The notes: generated by a model not told the origin, from the sequence alone. Shown: positions 13,156 to 25,395, numbered from the stretch's first letter. The stretch: DNA of 64,000 nt from Microvelia longipes (GCA_018340805.1 JACMZG010001914.1:15483606-15547605), one strand, 5' to 3'. A program made the numbers and translations.

Positions 13156-13385
13156 TTGAATTCAACCGGTAATGTTTATATAAAATGTTATAAATTTTAC
13201 ACACCAAAACGATAAAGTTTCTAGCTAATTTATTTGATTTATATATTAAGCATGATTACATTATATTGTTGTATACTATAGTTTTTTATACTGTTCAATG
13301 TATACCAATATAATCTAGACTAATGCATGAAATGTAACATAATAGCTTTCTACAGAAATCTAAATTTATATAAATATTGTTTCAG

Positions 13386-16300
13386 GAAAATTGGAACTAG
13401 ATAAAGTAAACAAGCAGGATGAAATTAATAATTTTCAATCCTATCATATGAAAGCAGATCATCCACACTACCATCATATGAAACCAGATTATCCCCCCGA
13501 CCATCATATAAAAGCAGATCGTCCCCACAATCATCATATGAAAGCAGATCATCTCCACGACCATCATAAATGTAATACAACGCATCACTTTTCCAAGCAT
13601 ACATCGGAATTTAACCACAATGACAGAATTGGCAATTCTGAATCAAATCTGAAATCGGATCATAAAGCTCATCATTTCTCACGAAACAAACACAAATCAG
13701 ATGATCACGACAAACCACATAGTCCTAATAAAGGACACGATCACATTAGTGGTTCAAATGACAATAATAACGGCCAAACTAATTTTGAGAAGACTTTGGT
13801 GGAGCACATAGAGAAAACCAAAACACATAAAGATCACAAGTTAGAAAAACGCGATTACACGCTTACACACCACATCAAATTTGATGCTGAAAAACATGAC
13901 AAATTGGACAAAGTGAAAATTCATAACTCAGACCGTATTCTGATACGTAAAAAGCATAAAGGGGAATCTAAAGAAACGCATGAGGCTGGTCACCATCTTG
14001 TCGGAAGCAAACATCGTAATAAATTTAGTAAAAATATTCATGAGTCTAAGGTCGATGAAAAAGTAAAACAGGAGGGTAAACACGAAGACCAGAAGAACCA
14101 CGTCATGATAAATCATGACCACCATCATGATAAAGTTGACCACCATATAAAAAAATCTGATAATGTTTATGAATTTCAACAATTTGATCATTCTCATGAA
14201 GGCCATAAAAGCAATAAAATGCATGAGCGTAAAGACCACCATTCTGGAAAGCATCATGAGGGATCTCACCATGAAAAGCATAATTCCATGAAAAATCATA
14301 ACAATGGACTGATGAGTACTAATAAGAGTAACGACGAAGAAGATATGTTTCAATGGAACCTAAATGAATCAAAAGATAAAATAAAGGAAAGTAAATTAAC
14401 TGAAGAAGGCCATTTTGATCAAAAAGAGCATTCAAGACAAAAGCGCGAGAATAAGCATGATGTATCTTACTATAACCCTGTGGTTTCAAAACCAAATGGA
14501 TTAAATGAGAAAGCTAATTCAATGCCTAATACTCTTAAAAAAGATTCAACTAATCCTCCGAAATTTAACAGTTTTTTAAAAAATCATGCTTTTAAACATG
14601 ATGAAGTTATAACTATTCCCAATGAGCATAAGATTCCTTTTCCTGTTGATGAAAATCTTCAAAAAAGATTTTGGAGAATAATCCTTTTTTTAAAAACGAA
14701 AGATAAATATGGCAAAGAGAGACAGAATAAGAACTCTGATAAGATCAATGATAAATATGACGAATTTAGTGTAAATAAGAAAATTGAAACGGCGATTTTA
14801 AATCTATTTCACTTTTTTAACACTGAACAAAATAATGAAAAAGAAAACTCTAATGAAAATCATTCTGAGATGGTTTCAAAAAGATTTCATTTTGTAAAAT
14901 CAATACTGGACAATAAGTATGTTAAAAGTGAAGAAGATAAAACATTAAAAACGGACAAACAAATTGACCAGTACGACGGTGAAAATCTTCAAGATTTTAT
15001 TTATAAACTATTTAATAAATATCAAGAAGAAACTCGTAATGAAAATCACTTGGGTAAAGAATCGAATTCTAACTCTTTTGTCAAAAATGTATATGAAAAA
15101 GAAAACATTTCCAAATTAAGTGATGATGAAAATGATAAACAAACTTATCTTGAAGATAACGGTCACTCGATAAAGAAACGCGAGTACCATCATGGGGTTT
15201 TTAAACATGAAAAAGACGGGTCTTCTCATATAAAAAAACATAAGAAACAAAAAAGTGATCATCTTGATAATAAAGGAAATGAACATATCGGGCTTACCGA
15301 AGATAAGAATAAGGAAGCACATGGAAACCAAAAGGGTAGCAAACATCACGTAAAGGAAGATGGAAAAGAAACGTTGGATCATCATAAACATAAAAAAGAA
15401 ACTAAGGAGGGAAATCACAAAAATCATCACTCAGCGGCTGAAAACCATCAGTATAAACGTAATGGACAAACTGCGAAAACTGGACATATGTTGAAAGGAA
15501 ATAAAGGAAAAGACGTTTACCACAAAGCACCATCAGTAAAAAATCGTAGATCAGTTGGGTATTGGAATGATTATGACCAAAGATCTTTTGTTAATGGTCT
15601 TGAATACCCAATCACAACGGATTATCCAGTCATAAACGAAGACTTTTATGATACTTATAACCAAGATATGAATAGTAAACGAATATTGAATGGTGTTGCA
15701 TCTAGAACTGCCATTTGGGACAATTTTTTTAAAGAGATAGAAAACAACGTTGAAAGGATTAAAAAAATACACGAATCTCAACATAATTCTGTTTATTATC
15801 CTCATTCTACAAAATGTCAGCATCCAAATAAAGATGTTAAATTAACTACAATAAAACCTTATTATTTAAAAAATACAGAAAGATACAAACCTCTTAAAAA
15901 CTCTGCTAATTTTCCTGAATCATTTGACCAAAAGTCAATATTAAATATGGAACAAAAGGTAGAAAAAGAAATAGATGAAGATGTTAAGAAGAGCGACCCA
16001 AAGACATTATTTTTAAGTCATTTTCATCATCCTAGCCATGGTTATCATTCTTATCAGAACCATCAAAGTAGTCATGTAAATCGTCCATTGCACCAAGAGG
16101 GCAATAAGTATAATTTTGGACTTCAATTTCATACTTTCGGTCACCGACCTATGTACCAAGAAAGCAACGGAGGAAGGCCTGGAGTGAAGCCATTTGCTTC
16201 TAGTCATCGCCCGATGTACCATGAAAACAATAGTAATGTAGGACTGCAATCATTTGCTTCTGGAAATTTTAGTCTGTCACTTAATAATCATTCTCTTGTC

Positions 16301-17611
16301 AAAACTTATTTTTTAAGACCTCATGTTAAACCATCTTTAAAACCAGTTTACGAAGAATTTCATAATCCTACCAAAAAACCATATAGTAGTGATGTAACCA
16401 TAAAACCTGAAGATACATCTCCTTTAGATAAAACTGACAAAAGCCAGAAAACAGACTCGACCTCGAATGATTTTGATGAATCGTTTTCACACTCTACTTC
16501 AAAATCAGATCAACTGTTCCCAACTCCTTACTTATCTAATAAAGAAACCTCTAGTTCATATGATTCTGTTCCGTTATTAGACAATTTGCCTGAATCTGTG
16601 TCATCTTTACTTAACTCTCCTGAAGTAGAAAAGACAACTAAAAAACCATCATCTAAGAATGTTGTAGATTTTAATTATCCTGATAAAGATTTATTTGAAC
16701 CATATCATGATCAATCCACTGCCAAATCGTATGATGTCACTGAAAACTCAGATTTATCCTCTATACCTGCTCAAGATCATATCAACGCTGAAATTCAACC
16801 CTCGCCGAGTCAGTTAGTTAGCGATTCAGGACCAATTATTTTTCCTACTCAAGAAACAATGGTCGATGAGAAGAATGTAAAATCCATAAAATGCCATAAT
16901 GGCGAATCAATTAACGTGCCATTACTTGACACAAATTTACCCTGTGACGCTATTAGTGACAATATCGGCGGCAAAACAGATTTTTACAAACAAGAATTCG
17001 CTACATCCATGTCCAACGTATTTAATGATTTAATTGATAAGAATAAATTGGACCGTCCACGCGAAGAAAGTATTGATATTAGATTTGGAGAAAGGATAAA
17101 AAGAGATTTAAAAAAGAAGAACGAAAAGAAAAACGTATTTGGAGAAATGATGGAAGTGCCAAAAGATCTTAATAATGATACAAAAGATTTTTTTGAAGTA
17201 TCAATGTTGAGTGATTATTTTCTTGAAGCAGTTGATAGTTTGGACGAACAAAGTTTACTCGAAGTTTTAAAAGAACTTAAAGAAGACTATCTTAATAAAT
17301 CCCCAGGTGACGAGGCGGTAGTTGATGAAGTCTATCAGAAATTGGTGTCGTCACTTTTGGAATATAAAAGATCCAATACTGAAAATGATAGAAAGAGAAG
17401 GGAAAGCCCAAGAAAAGCTAGAGCTGAAGCCGCTGCAGTTTTGGAGTTGTTGGCTGCAAATGTAAAACAAGATTTGAGCGAACAGCAGGACGAACCTGTT
17501 AACAGTGACGAAGAGAGTGATTACCATGAATTAGATTTAGGACCTGAGAGCAGTGAAAATTCATTCTTAGAGTTAGTTTCCTTAGCTAATAAACATAAGT
17601 CTAAGGCCTAA
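13386..17611 (+). CDS. exon 2 of a 1431-residue secreted histidine-rich protein
   Basis: This single exon follows the acceptor ATATTGTTTCAG and runs 4226 bases to a TAA. With exon 1 (8483-8552) it gives 1431 residues. The opening TTG at 13391 is an internal leucine, not a start. The protein is very polar, rich in His, Lys, Asp, Glu, Asn and Ser. Four 10-residue repeats of the HHMKADHPHY type occupy about residues 43-82, and His-His pairs recur through roughly the first half and again near residues 620-730. Around residues 920-985 are three 21-residue units containing RPLHQEG, RPMYQES and RPMYHEN. Basic sites that could be proprotein-convertase targets (EKR, QKR, KKRE, NRRS, SKR, IKRD, RKRRE) lie near residues 177, 375, 620, 742, 786, 1261 and 1358. 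The last 170 residues are acidic and helix-like. Only a few cysteines are visible. No catalytic domain is recognised. Histidine clusters suggest Zn/Cu or proton binding in an extracellular setting, but this is inference. I do not recognise an orthologue. Confidence 0.9.
13441..13569 (+). repeat. 30-bp tandem coding repeat (four units)
   Basis: Four in-frame 30-base units each contain CATCATATGAAAGCAGATC or a close variant. They encode the HHMKADxPHx decapeptides at the start of the mature protein. They differ by a few substitutions only, pointing to recent expansion. Confidence 0.85.
16078..16268 (+). repeat. three-unit coding repeat (about 63-66 bp)
   Basis: Three successive segments encode NRPLHQEG, HRPMYQES and HRPMYHEN. 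Each is followed by a glycine/phenylalanine-containing stretch ending in HTFGH, FASSH or FASGN. They are an internal repeat block of the histidine-rich protein. Confidence 0.75.
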
Positions 17612-18859
17612 CTGGTCTTAACAAATCATTAATAATACGTACGTACCTGCATAAAAGATGGACCATTTGGTAATTTGTAATCTCTTAACGCTTGTAATTC
17701 CTGTAGTTTCTTGGATTTACTTAAGTCTGCCTATTTGAATATCCAAATCAAATTTGCCTTAAGGTTCAACTGAACTTATATATTGTTGCATTTCTCCTAT
17801 ATGTGTTATCCCCCCTTAGCCATGATGCTAATTTACCCTAATTACACTTTTTTAACCCTCATTTTTTTCAAGATCCCTACAATAAAAAAAACATCAAAAA
17901 AATTAAAGCAAAAAATTTAAGCAATTGCAAGCCTTGCTTAAACACTTGTTAACCTGACACCCCATAGGCACCCCTGATTTCAGCTTAACCAGCTTATCCT
18001 CTAAACCAGAGTTGAACAATATCTTTTTTTTTTTATTAAAAGCATTGTATAACTTGTTTTATCAACCATTTTATATATTTTCTGGTTTAATACATTATAT
18101 AATATATTAAAAAGGCCCAAAAAATCTTCCAAATCTTTAAACAATAGCCGGATTACAGGTTATTTTTATACTTGCTTTGTGAAGTGTTGTAACTTATTGT
18201 TTCAGTTTAGTTTGAAAATGTTTCCAAAAAGAGAGAACATAGTGTAATTAATTTTCCATAGGTTGGCTACACTCTATTCAGTCAATATTTAGACCCCATT
18301 TTGTTGTTTCTTTTGTTCTCTTGGTTTGGTATTTTGGCTACATTTAAGGGCTTTTTTGGGAAATACTCCTCATTTTATTATTTTACACAATATATATTAT
18401 AAGCCTTAGTAGAAAGGAAATGAATTTTCTCAGAATGAATTAATGAATAATAAATAAAACCTGGTATTCAAATTAATATTGTGGTAATATATAGTCCCTA
18501 AAGTTATTATTTGAATTTATTTTATTCTATGTATAAAATGAATGCACGGTCAGGAAAATAACGTCTTACGTTCTCTTGGAATATATAGTTTAATAAATCT
18601 AAGAAAACAATAAAAAAAAGTATTGGAAAATATGTGTATTACCTACATAGCACATACATTTTATAAATCAAAACTTTATTATGTTTGAATACAATTTTCG
18701 ATAAATGAATGTATGAAGTTAAAAGCATCTATAACTATGTCTATTTAATAGCTTTTTTAACTAGCTCTGTTATAACTGGCTATTTATATACATCTGTAAA
18801 TTTAAAGTTGTTGTACTGAATTACAAAATAATTGATAAAAAATATCTTTAGGTCTCACT
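17612..18859. other. 3' flank of the histidine-rich gene
   Basis: AATAAA at 17881 is the first strong polyadenylation signal, about 270 bases past the stop. A second lies at 18453. The rest is AT-rich with no supported gene. Confidence 0.45.
17881..17886 (+). promoter_or_regulatory. candidate polyadenylation signal
   Basis: AATAAA follows the histidine-rich gene stop codon by about 270 bases. It is the nearest canonical hexamer in the 3' flank. Confidence 0.4.
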
Positions 18860-19058
18860 GAATCACGAATAATTGATAAATAACGTCGTTAGCTCATACT
18901 ATATCACAAATAATTGTTAAATAACGTCGTTGCTCATACTATATCACAAATAATTGTTAAATAACATCGTTAGCTCATAGTGAATCACAAATAATTGTTA
19001 AATAACGTCGATAGCTCATAGTAAATCACAAATAATTGTTAAATAAAGTCATTATACA
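18860..19058. repeat. 41-bp minisatellite, five copies
   Basis: Five units with starts near 18862, 18903, 18943, 18984 and 19025 share ATCACAAATAATTG, TTAAATAACGTCGTT and AGCTCATA. The spacing is 40-41 bases. No open frame is maintained. Confidence 0.9.
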
Positions 19059-19189
19059 GTGTTAGCAAAAACATATCATGAATATTCCACCAGAAATTGG
19101 GCACATATCATGAATTCATTTTTATTTTTAAGATAGGTTAAAAAGATGAATCTGTCGATAGATATACGTATAATACGCCTATTTATATA

Positions 19190-21607
19190 CAGGGTGGTCC
19201 AGCTAAGAAGGACAAGACCTTTTTCTCGGAAACTATGACAGCTAGAAGGATGCGGTTTTCGGCGTTGGATTCAATGTAATAGTGAGCAGACGAGAAAAAT
19301 CCGTTTTCGGGCGCGCTTCGCGCCTGTCATAGAGATGTTAATGCTAACTTTTTTAATTTTATAGTTAGGTATAGGGAACTTTTTTTTGTTCTTTAAAGAA
19401 TGAAAAATTAGGAAGATTAGTGAAGACCGCATCAAAATCGGACAATTTTTAACCGAGCTATGATGAAAAAACACTTTTTTTAAATTTAGTTCACTTCGGC
19501 GCCATTTTGGATGATGTTGCATTTAAATAAAATTTATTATATGGACATATTTTTAACTAGAAACATTGCTTTAATAAAAGAATATCAAAAGTTTTAATTC
19601 CAACCTCAGTTTTAGGTGTAAAATAGTCGTTAAACATAACAAAAACAAAAAAAAAATATGGTTTTTCTAAGATACCATGAAAAGTAAGATAGGGAGCTAT
19701 AGTTTTTATGGTTTGTACAGTTAGCCAACATAAAAGCAACAAAATGAGTCCAATTTTAACAAATTCGCTTCACAATTTCAAAAGTTATTACTAATAAATC
19801 TCTTAAAATTGCCAAAAATAGAATATTTTTTATAGTTTACCACTCTATTGTTGATATTTAATGGAACTGCAACGTCATCATACCTTGTGATCTTTATTGC
19901 AGCTTGTATAAGGATTCCAGAACGCCTAAAAACACTTATTTTTGTTCATTGGTTGTGGAGAAATTACGATTATGGTGATTTTCGTCAATCGTAGAATGCA
20001 GATTAGAGGTACTTTGCAAAAACCATGTAAAATCCTTCATAAACGTTAATAAAAAATTGATTTTGATGATAACTACTTCGTTTCTAGGGGTGAAGGACCA
20101 ATAAATAGCAAATCACACAACTAGACTGTAAAGTGATTTTTTTATTGCTGCGGAAATTTGTTTATTAACGACAATAAACCAGCAAACTTTATTTCCGGAG
20201 CTATAAATTTTCATTATTTATATTATTTACCTTTAGTTGCGCATTTATTAAAGAGTCGATTTTTTGTATGAATAATTTTATTTAACTTAGTTTAAAGAAA
20301 TTAAAACACAAGAATGATAAATAATTATTCATACTTTTACAAAATTAAGGTAAAATAATATGGGGACCTGCGGCTCAATTAGGTGGCCATTAAGGTCACC
20401 GGACTTGACCCCACTCGATTTTAAATAGCAAATCACACAACTATACTGTAAAGTGATATATCATTGCTGCGGAAATTTGGTAAAAAAATATTGGTAAAAA
20501 ATTTTTTTTTACCAAATTTCCGCAGCAATGAAATATCACTTTACAGTCTAGTTGTGTGATTTGCTATTTAAAATCGAGTGGGGTCAAGTCCGGTGACCTT
20601 AAGTCCGGAAATAAAGTTTGCTGGTTTTATTGTCGTTAATAAACAAATTTCCGCAGCAGTAAAATATCACTTTACAGTCTAGTTGTGTGATTTGCTATTT
20701 ATTGGTCCTTCACCCCTAGAAACGAAGTAGTTATCATCAAAATCAATTTTTTATTAACGTTTATGAAGGATTTTACATGGTTTTTGCAAGGTACCTCTAA
20801 TCTGCATTCTACGATTGACGAAAATCACCATAATCGTAATTTCTCCACAACCAATGAACAAAAATAAGTGTTTTTAGGCGTTCTGGAATCCTTATACAAG
20901 CTGCAATAAAGATCACAAGGTATGATGACGTTGCAGTTCCATTAAATATCAACAATAGGGTGGTAAACTATAAAAAATATTCTATTTTTGGCAATTTTAA
21001 GAGATTTATTAGTAATAACTTTTGAAATTGTGAAGCGAATTTGTTAAAATTGGACTCATTTTGTTGCTTTTTATGTTGGCTAACTGTACAAACCATAAAA
21101 ACTATAGCTCCCTATCTTACTTTTCATGGTATCTTAGAAAAACCATATTTTTTTTTTTTTGTTATGTTTAACGTCTATTTTACACCTAAAACTGAGGTTG
21201 GAATTAAAACTTTTGATATTCTTTTATTAAAGCAATGTTTCTAGTTTAAAAATATGTCCATATAATAAATTTTATTTAAATGCAACATCATCCAAAATGG
21301 CGCCCAAGTGAACTAAATTTAAAAAAAGTGTTTTTTCATCATAGCTCGGTTAAAAATTGTCCGATTTTGATGCGGTCTTCACTAATCTTCCTAATTTTTC
21401 ATTCTTTAAAGAACAAAAAAAAGTTCCCTATACCTAACTATAAAATTAAAAAGTTAGCATTAACATCTCTATGACAGGCGCGAAGCGCGCCCGAAAACGG
21501 ATTTTTCTCTCTGCTCACTATTACATTGAATCCAACGCCGAAAACCGCATCCTTCTAGCTGTCATAGTTTCCGAGAAAAAGGTCTTGTCCTTCTTAGCTG
21601 GACCACC

Positions 21608-21610
<3 letters not shown>
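19190..21610. mobile_element. 2.4-kb snap-back element derived from a Tc1/mariner-type transposon
   Basis: The element begins CAGGGTGGTCCAGCTAAGAA at 19190 and ends with the exact complement at 21610, with TA directly outside both ends. The left arm (19190 to about 20480) is matched by the inverted right arm (about 20511-21610) with only scattered differences over more than 1 kb. The centre near 20495 is a short A/T-rich loop. The left arm keeps about 200 bp (20190-20390) absent from the right arm. At 20381-20422 the frame reads RWPLRSPDLTPLDF, the conserved stretch preceding the last catalytic region of mariner-like DDE transposases. The partial complement of it is at 20569-20600. The element is therefore a non-autonomous foldback made from a transposase-bearing ancestor, with no intact transposase. 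Confidence 0.85.
20372..20422 (+). pseudogene. mariner-type transposase C-terminal relic
   Basis: The reading frame gives GSIRWPLRSPDLTPLDF and is followed at once by a stop-containing sequence. In the family, WPPRSPDLTPLDFFLWG is a hallmark near the end of the DDE domain of Tc1/mariner-superfamily transposases. Only this fragment survives, inside the snap-back element's central region. It is not functional. Confidence 0.75.

Positions 21611-21692
<82 letters not shown>
21611..21692. repeat. (TA)n(TG)n microsatellite abutting the snap-back element
   Basis: The TA tract begins directly at the element's TA target site and is followed by a TG tract. The left flank is also TATATA, so the element may have inserted in, or seeded, a microsatellite. 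Confidence 0.9.
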
Positions 21693-21695
<3 letters not shown>

Positions 21696-22379
21696 TAATA
21701 CATTATTTACAAATAGATTCAAAATAAGTAAAAGTTGCCTCTTTTTATAATTAAAAAAAACATTATGCAAGAAAAACATTTATTTTTGATAAGATCTTAA
21801 AATTAATGTAAATGAAGTTATACGTCGCAACTTAAATAATTTTGAAGAGAGGTGGAACAAAATGACTTAAGTTGCGTCTTATTTATTATTGAATTCGAAA
21901 AAAATCAATAATTTTAAGAAAGTAATTTTACCCTATTGCCTCTTACATTTGTTTTTAAAACTTTTGATTAACATACTTCTTTAAATTTACGCATTTAAAC
22001 ATTTAGATTTAATTATTAAGAATAATAGTTCCTGACGTATCGGTTATAGTAATATCGATGAATTATTTTGTCTATTTGTTTTATTTATTTTTTAACAATT
22101 TTAACATAATTTTAAAACAAAATTTTAAAATAATTTTGATGAGGAAATTATTTATATATTTATTGAAATGCATTCTTAATTATAAGGGTTAATGTTATTT
22201 ATCATCAAATAATAATGTTCTAATAACAAATCGATAAAATATGTATAAATAAAATTCATTAAATTGTTAATAATTAGTGTAAAATCAACTTCTTTTCATT
22301 GGAGCCTTTAATAAGCATGAACCTTCTGCTATCTCTGTTATCAACAAACAGTGCAGCGCTCTACCCAATTTAGATTTGC
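21693..22379. other. AT-rich non-coding DNA
   Basis: No open frame or exon is supported. The segment 22331-22375 (TTATCAACAAACAGTGCAGC and the following CTACCCAATTTAGATTTG) is repeated in direct orientation at about 22914-22955. Confidence 0.5.
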
Positions 22380-22679
22380 CATAGTGATATATACTGGAGG
22401 GGATATAGCCTATCTCAATATATTGAAAGGCCTGAAACAACTTTTTAGGGCTCTCAGGGGCTCTGTGTAACCTTATTGAAACCTCTTACAAGAGTGAGTT
22501 AAGGTTGTAGTGAATTAATTGTTTTTGGCTTCCCTCAAATTGTTAGTGTTTTGATTTGTATTTTTAACATTCTCCAATATAAGTTATTGTAATTTTAAAG
22601 GTGGTCACTGTGGTCCGGTTACTTTTTCGATTTTTAACAATTTAACCTATAGGGCCCCTCTAGTAATAATATCTCTATG
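22380..22679. mobile_element. 300-bp TIR element (MITE), copy 1
   Basis: The ends CATAGTGATATATACTGGAG and CTCTAGTAATAATATCTC-TATG are imperfect inverted repeats of about 24 bp. The interior matches the copy at 30466-30788 across its length, including AGGCCTGAAACA, CTCAGGGGCTCTGT and TTTAACCTATAG. It is non-coding and non-autonomous. Confidence 0.85.
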
Positions 22680-22718
22680 AGATTTGAAGTTTAATAACGA
22701 CTAATATTGTTAGTAATA

Positions 22719-22766
22719 GAGAGAGTAGAAAGGTTCCTATTACTATAGGAACCTTTCTACTCTCTC
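22719..22766. repeat. perfect hairpin, 22-bp arms
   Basis: The 22-base arm GAGAGAGTAGAAAGGTTCCT plus AT is exactly mirrored across a 4-base TACT loop. The sequence of each arm is unique. It sits about 40 bp beyond the MITE end. Confidence 0.92.
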
Positions 22767-25395
22767 AAAATCTCAAAGGAAAATCTTATAGGAGGAACTA
22801 CTGTTTCTCCTATAGTTCAAGGATCTTGTATAAAGCGGATGACGCATTATGGAACATTTCTAACCCCATGGACGTTGTATAAAATAGAGTAATACGAGCA
22901 AACTCATCAATGTTATCAACAAACAGTGCTGCACTCTACCCAAGTTAGATTTGTAGTAGAGTAACAACTAATTAATAATTCAGGTTATGTAACAAGCATA
23001 AGTCGAGGTTGGTTCCCAACATTTGTCTGTGCTTGTTTTCTGTGTTTGGGTTTTATTTACCTTTTGTGCTAGTTAAGTTTGTTAATATAAAACAGTTAAA
23101 TAAAGAAGATATTTTACTTTTTACTATTTGTTTATAACCAATAAGAATACTATTATTAAGTATTAATAATAATTACTATTATTATCAATATTAATAATAG
23201 TAAAACAATAAGAATCAATCGGATCCACCGATGATTTTGCACTAAATTTGAAACCTGCACAGTAATGTTTGTAAGCATGCGACGTTTTACCAAGCACGTA
23301 CAGTTTGTTTTTAACATGTGCTTTGTGATGGAGTATTCTGTACCTTTTTTATCTTGATGGGGTCATTTTGTTATAAGGCAAATAGACTTCGCCTGTCATT
23401 CCATTAATTTAAGATCTTTGTAATAATTAGTGAGCTAGACAAAAATAGTACCTCCCTTCGAAGATATTTTTCGTCCAAGGTGTGTTCCAAGATTTTCTTT
23501 GCACTTTAAGTAGAGATTAATAATTGTAACTGTATAAATGATTGTATATATTTATAAAACTAAGATTAATCAAATTTTATATTGTACATAGTTAATTAAA
23601 GTCTTAATTTAACAATTACGATGTGTAATTATTTATTAAAGATAAAGCGTTCTGGTGAAGAAAACAAATTTTATTTAAAATTATCTCTGATGATTGCTGG
23701 TGCAGGAAAAACTACCTGCCAGTCATTAAAAAAGCAGTATAAAAAGGGTTGACCAAAAGCCTTTAAATTTTGTACCATGAGACATAAATTAATAAATTCT
23801 GGGGCACGGTTTTTGTGTAACGGGAACTTCTTTTTGCTGACATAGCTAAATGCGGGTTTAGAATAATACTATATATAGAAGGAGCACTACTGACAACACG
23901 AAAGGCGGTTTAAGACCACCGCTGGTGGTCTTAAGTAATGCTGCCGTTGCCATCCTTACAACATAACTATATACTACCAAAGAGTATATAGGTACCTATA
24001 TACTCCTTGATACTACTTTACTACTACTGTATAACAATATACATGTTACTTATAAAAAAATTGGCAATACTTTCGGTTGCTGAATTATTATGTTCTAATA
24101 TTAATTAATAATTGATTATTCATAAAATACTAATATAAATATCGGATATAAATTGTGTTCATTACATTCCTGATTTCTTTTCTTGTAGGTCTTAAAATAA
24201 AGGGCTTTAAAAATTGTATGATGTATTCGTAACTTTCTTACCTAAATTTTAATGTAGGGCCCAAGGTGTTGCAACAAGGGTTATTTTATGGTTAAAATTC
24301 GTATTAAAAGTATTGTGCCATCAGGATTTTATTGTACAAATTATGTTTAATACTGAAACCATTCCAATTGATATGCATTTATCCCTCCTTTTGTAGACGG
24401 TGCTCTTATACAATGTTCATTGCTTTGGTTTATAAATGAAATATTTATAGGTTCCAATAAAATCTTGAAAAGGATATACGCCTAAGAAATTAAGGTTATA
24501 CTAAACCTACATGTTATTTAAGTATTGGTGTAAAGGTATTACATTTTGATCTAGTGTGTCTAAATAATGTGGAAAAGCAAAATATGTTTTAACTTTTATA
24601 TATATAAATATAATTTTTTACAAGCTTTAATTACCGCTGAATCTATGTAAATTATAATATGTAATCTAGCAAAAATTTTACTTTTGTGCAGATGTTTTAT
24701 CATTGCAAAGACATTGAGGTCTAATTAACAAGGTTCTGGGCTCAAAATTGGTGAAGTATTATTTCTGTATAGCGAGTATAGTATTATCTGCAATTTATTT
24801 ATGTAAAGGGGGCCTGCCAATAACAGCTCCAAATGTATACATCCTAGGAGTTCACCCACAATTTTAATGACCAATAGGATCGTTTTAATATTTTATCATA
24901 TAATATTATATCGTTTGTTATTTTCTATAACGAATATTTAAACAACGAATATTTTTTAGTGAATTAATTAGTGCCTTTAACCTATACAAATTATATTTAC
25001 CAATTTGACTGTTTTAAAAATTCTTAAAATAACATATTGGAATTATTCATTAGTCGCATATTTTAGTGTTCGCGTAATAAAAAAAAGAAATCGGTGTAAT
25101 TTAATGCAATAAAATTAAATGTATAATAATATACATTTTGGTATTAATTTTTTTTTTGGTTTAATGTAAAATAATTTGAATGTAATTATAATAATTTTAA
25201 TTAAATAATTTTGAATAAAAGCAATAATTGAACAACAGTAAAAATTGGAGGATATTTTTTTACCCCGTAAAAGGGCCTAATGCGTTGTTAAAGCTAAAGG
25301 TGTCAGTTAAATTCTTTTACCAACCTTAACCAATAGCGTAAGTAAAGAAATTTTAGGACTAAACACTTAGTTGGTCAATTACAATTTTTATTTTT
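22767..25395. other. AT-rich non-coding DNA
   Basis: No gene is supported. A 43-codon frame at 23621-23752 contains AGAGKTT but lacks the spacing of a Walker A motif and has no splice support. An inverted stretch around 23150-23205 is a simple TTATTA-type palindrome. Confidence 0.5.

Larger units (their letters stand above)
8553..13385 (+). other. 4.8-kb intron of the histidine-rich protein gene
   Basis: The intron starts GTAAGT and ends ATATTGTTTCAG. It is filled with copies of the dispersed 5S-module family in both orientations, AT microsatellites (12121-12210 and about 13088-13155) and a 13-base G run at 13061-13073. No other exon was recognised. Confidence 0.8.

Noticed and set aside
13391..13393. 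TTG at 13391 as an alternative start codon
   Set aside because: The exon is preceded by a good acceptor and joins in phase to a signal-peptide exon. A TTG start is not expected in an animal nuclear gene.
13397..16249. Several minus-strand open frames opposite the histidine-rich exon (13397-13618, 13928-14353, 15116-15430, 15551-15823, 16013-16249)
   Set aside because: They are antisense shadows, rich in Met, Phe and Ile because His and Lys codons on the + strand read that way in reverse.
19271..21698. Open frames in both arms of the snap-back element
   Set aside because: The same peptides appear twice because the arms are inverted copies. None matches the transposase and no start context supports them.
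23621..23752. 43-codon frame with AGAGKTT, suggesting a P-loop NTPase fragment
   Set aside because: The Gly/Ala needed four residues before GK is absent, and there is no further NTPase motif or splice support.
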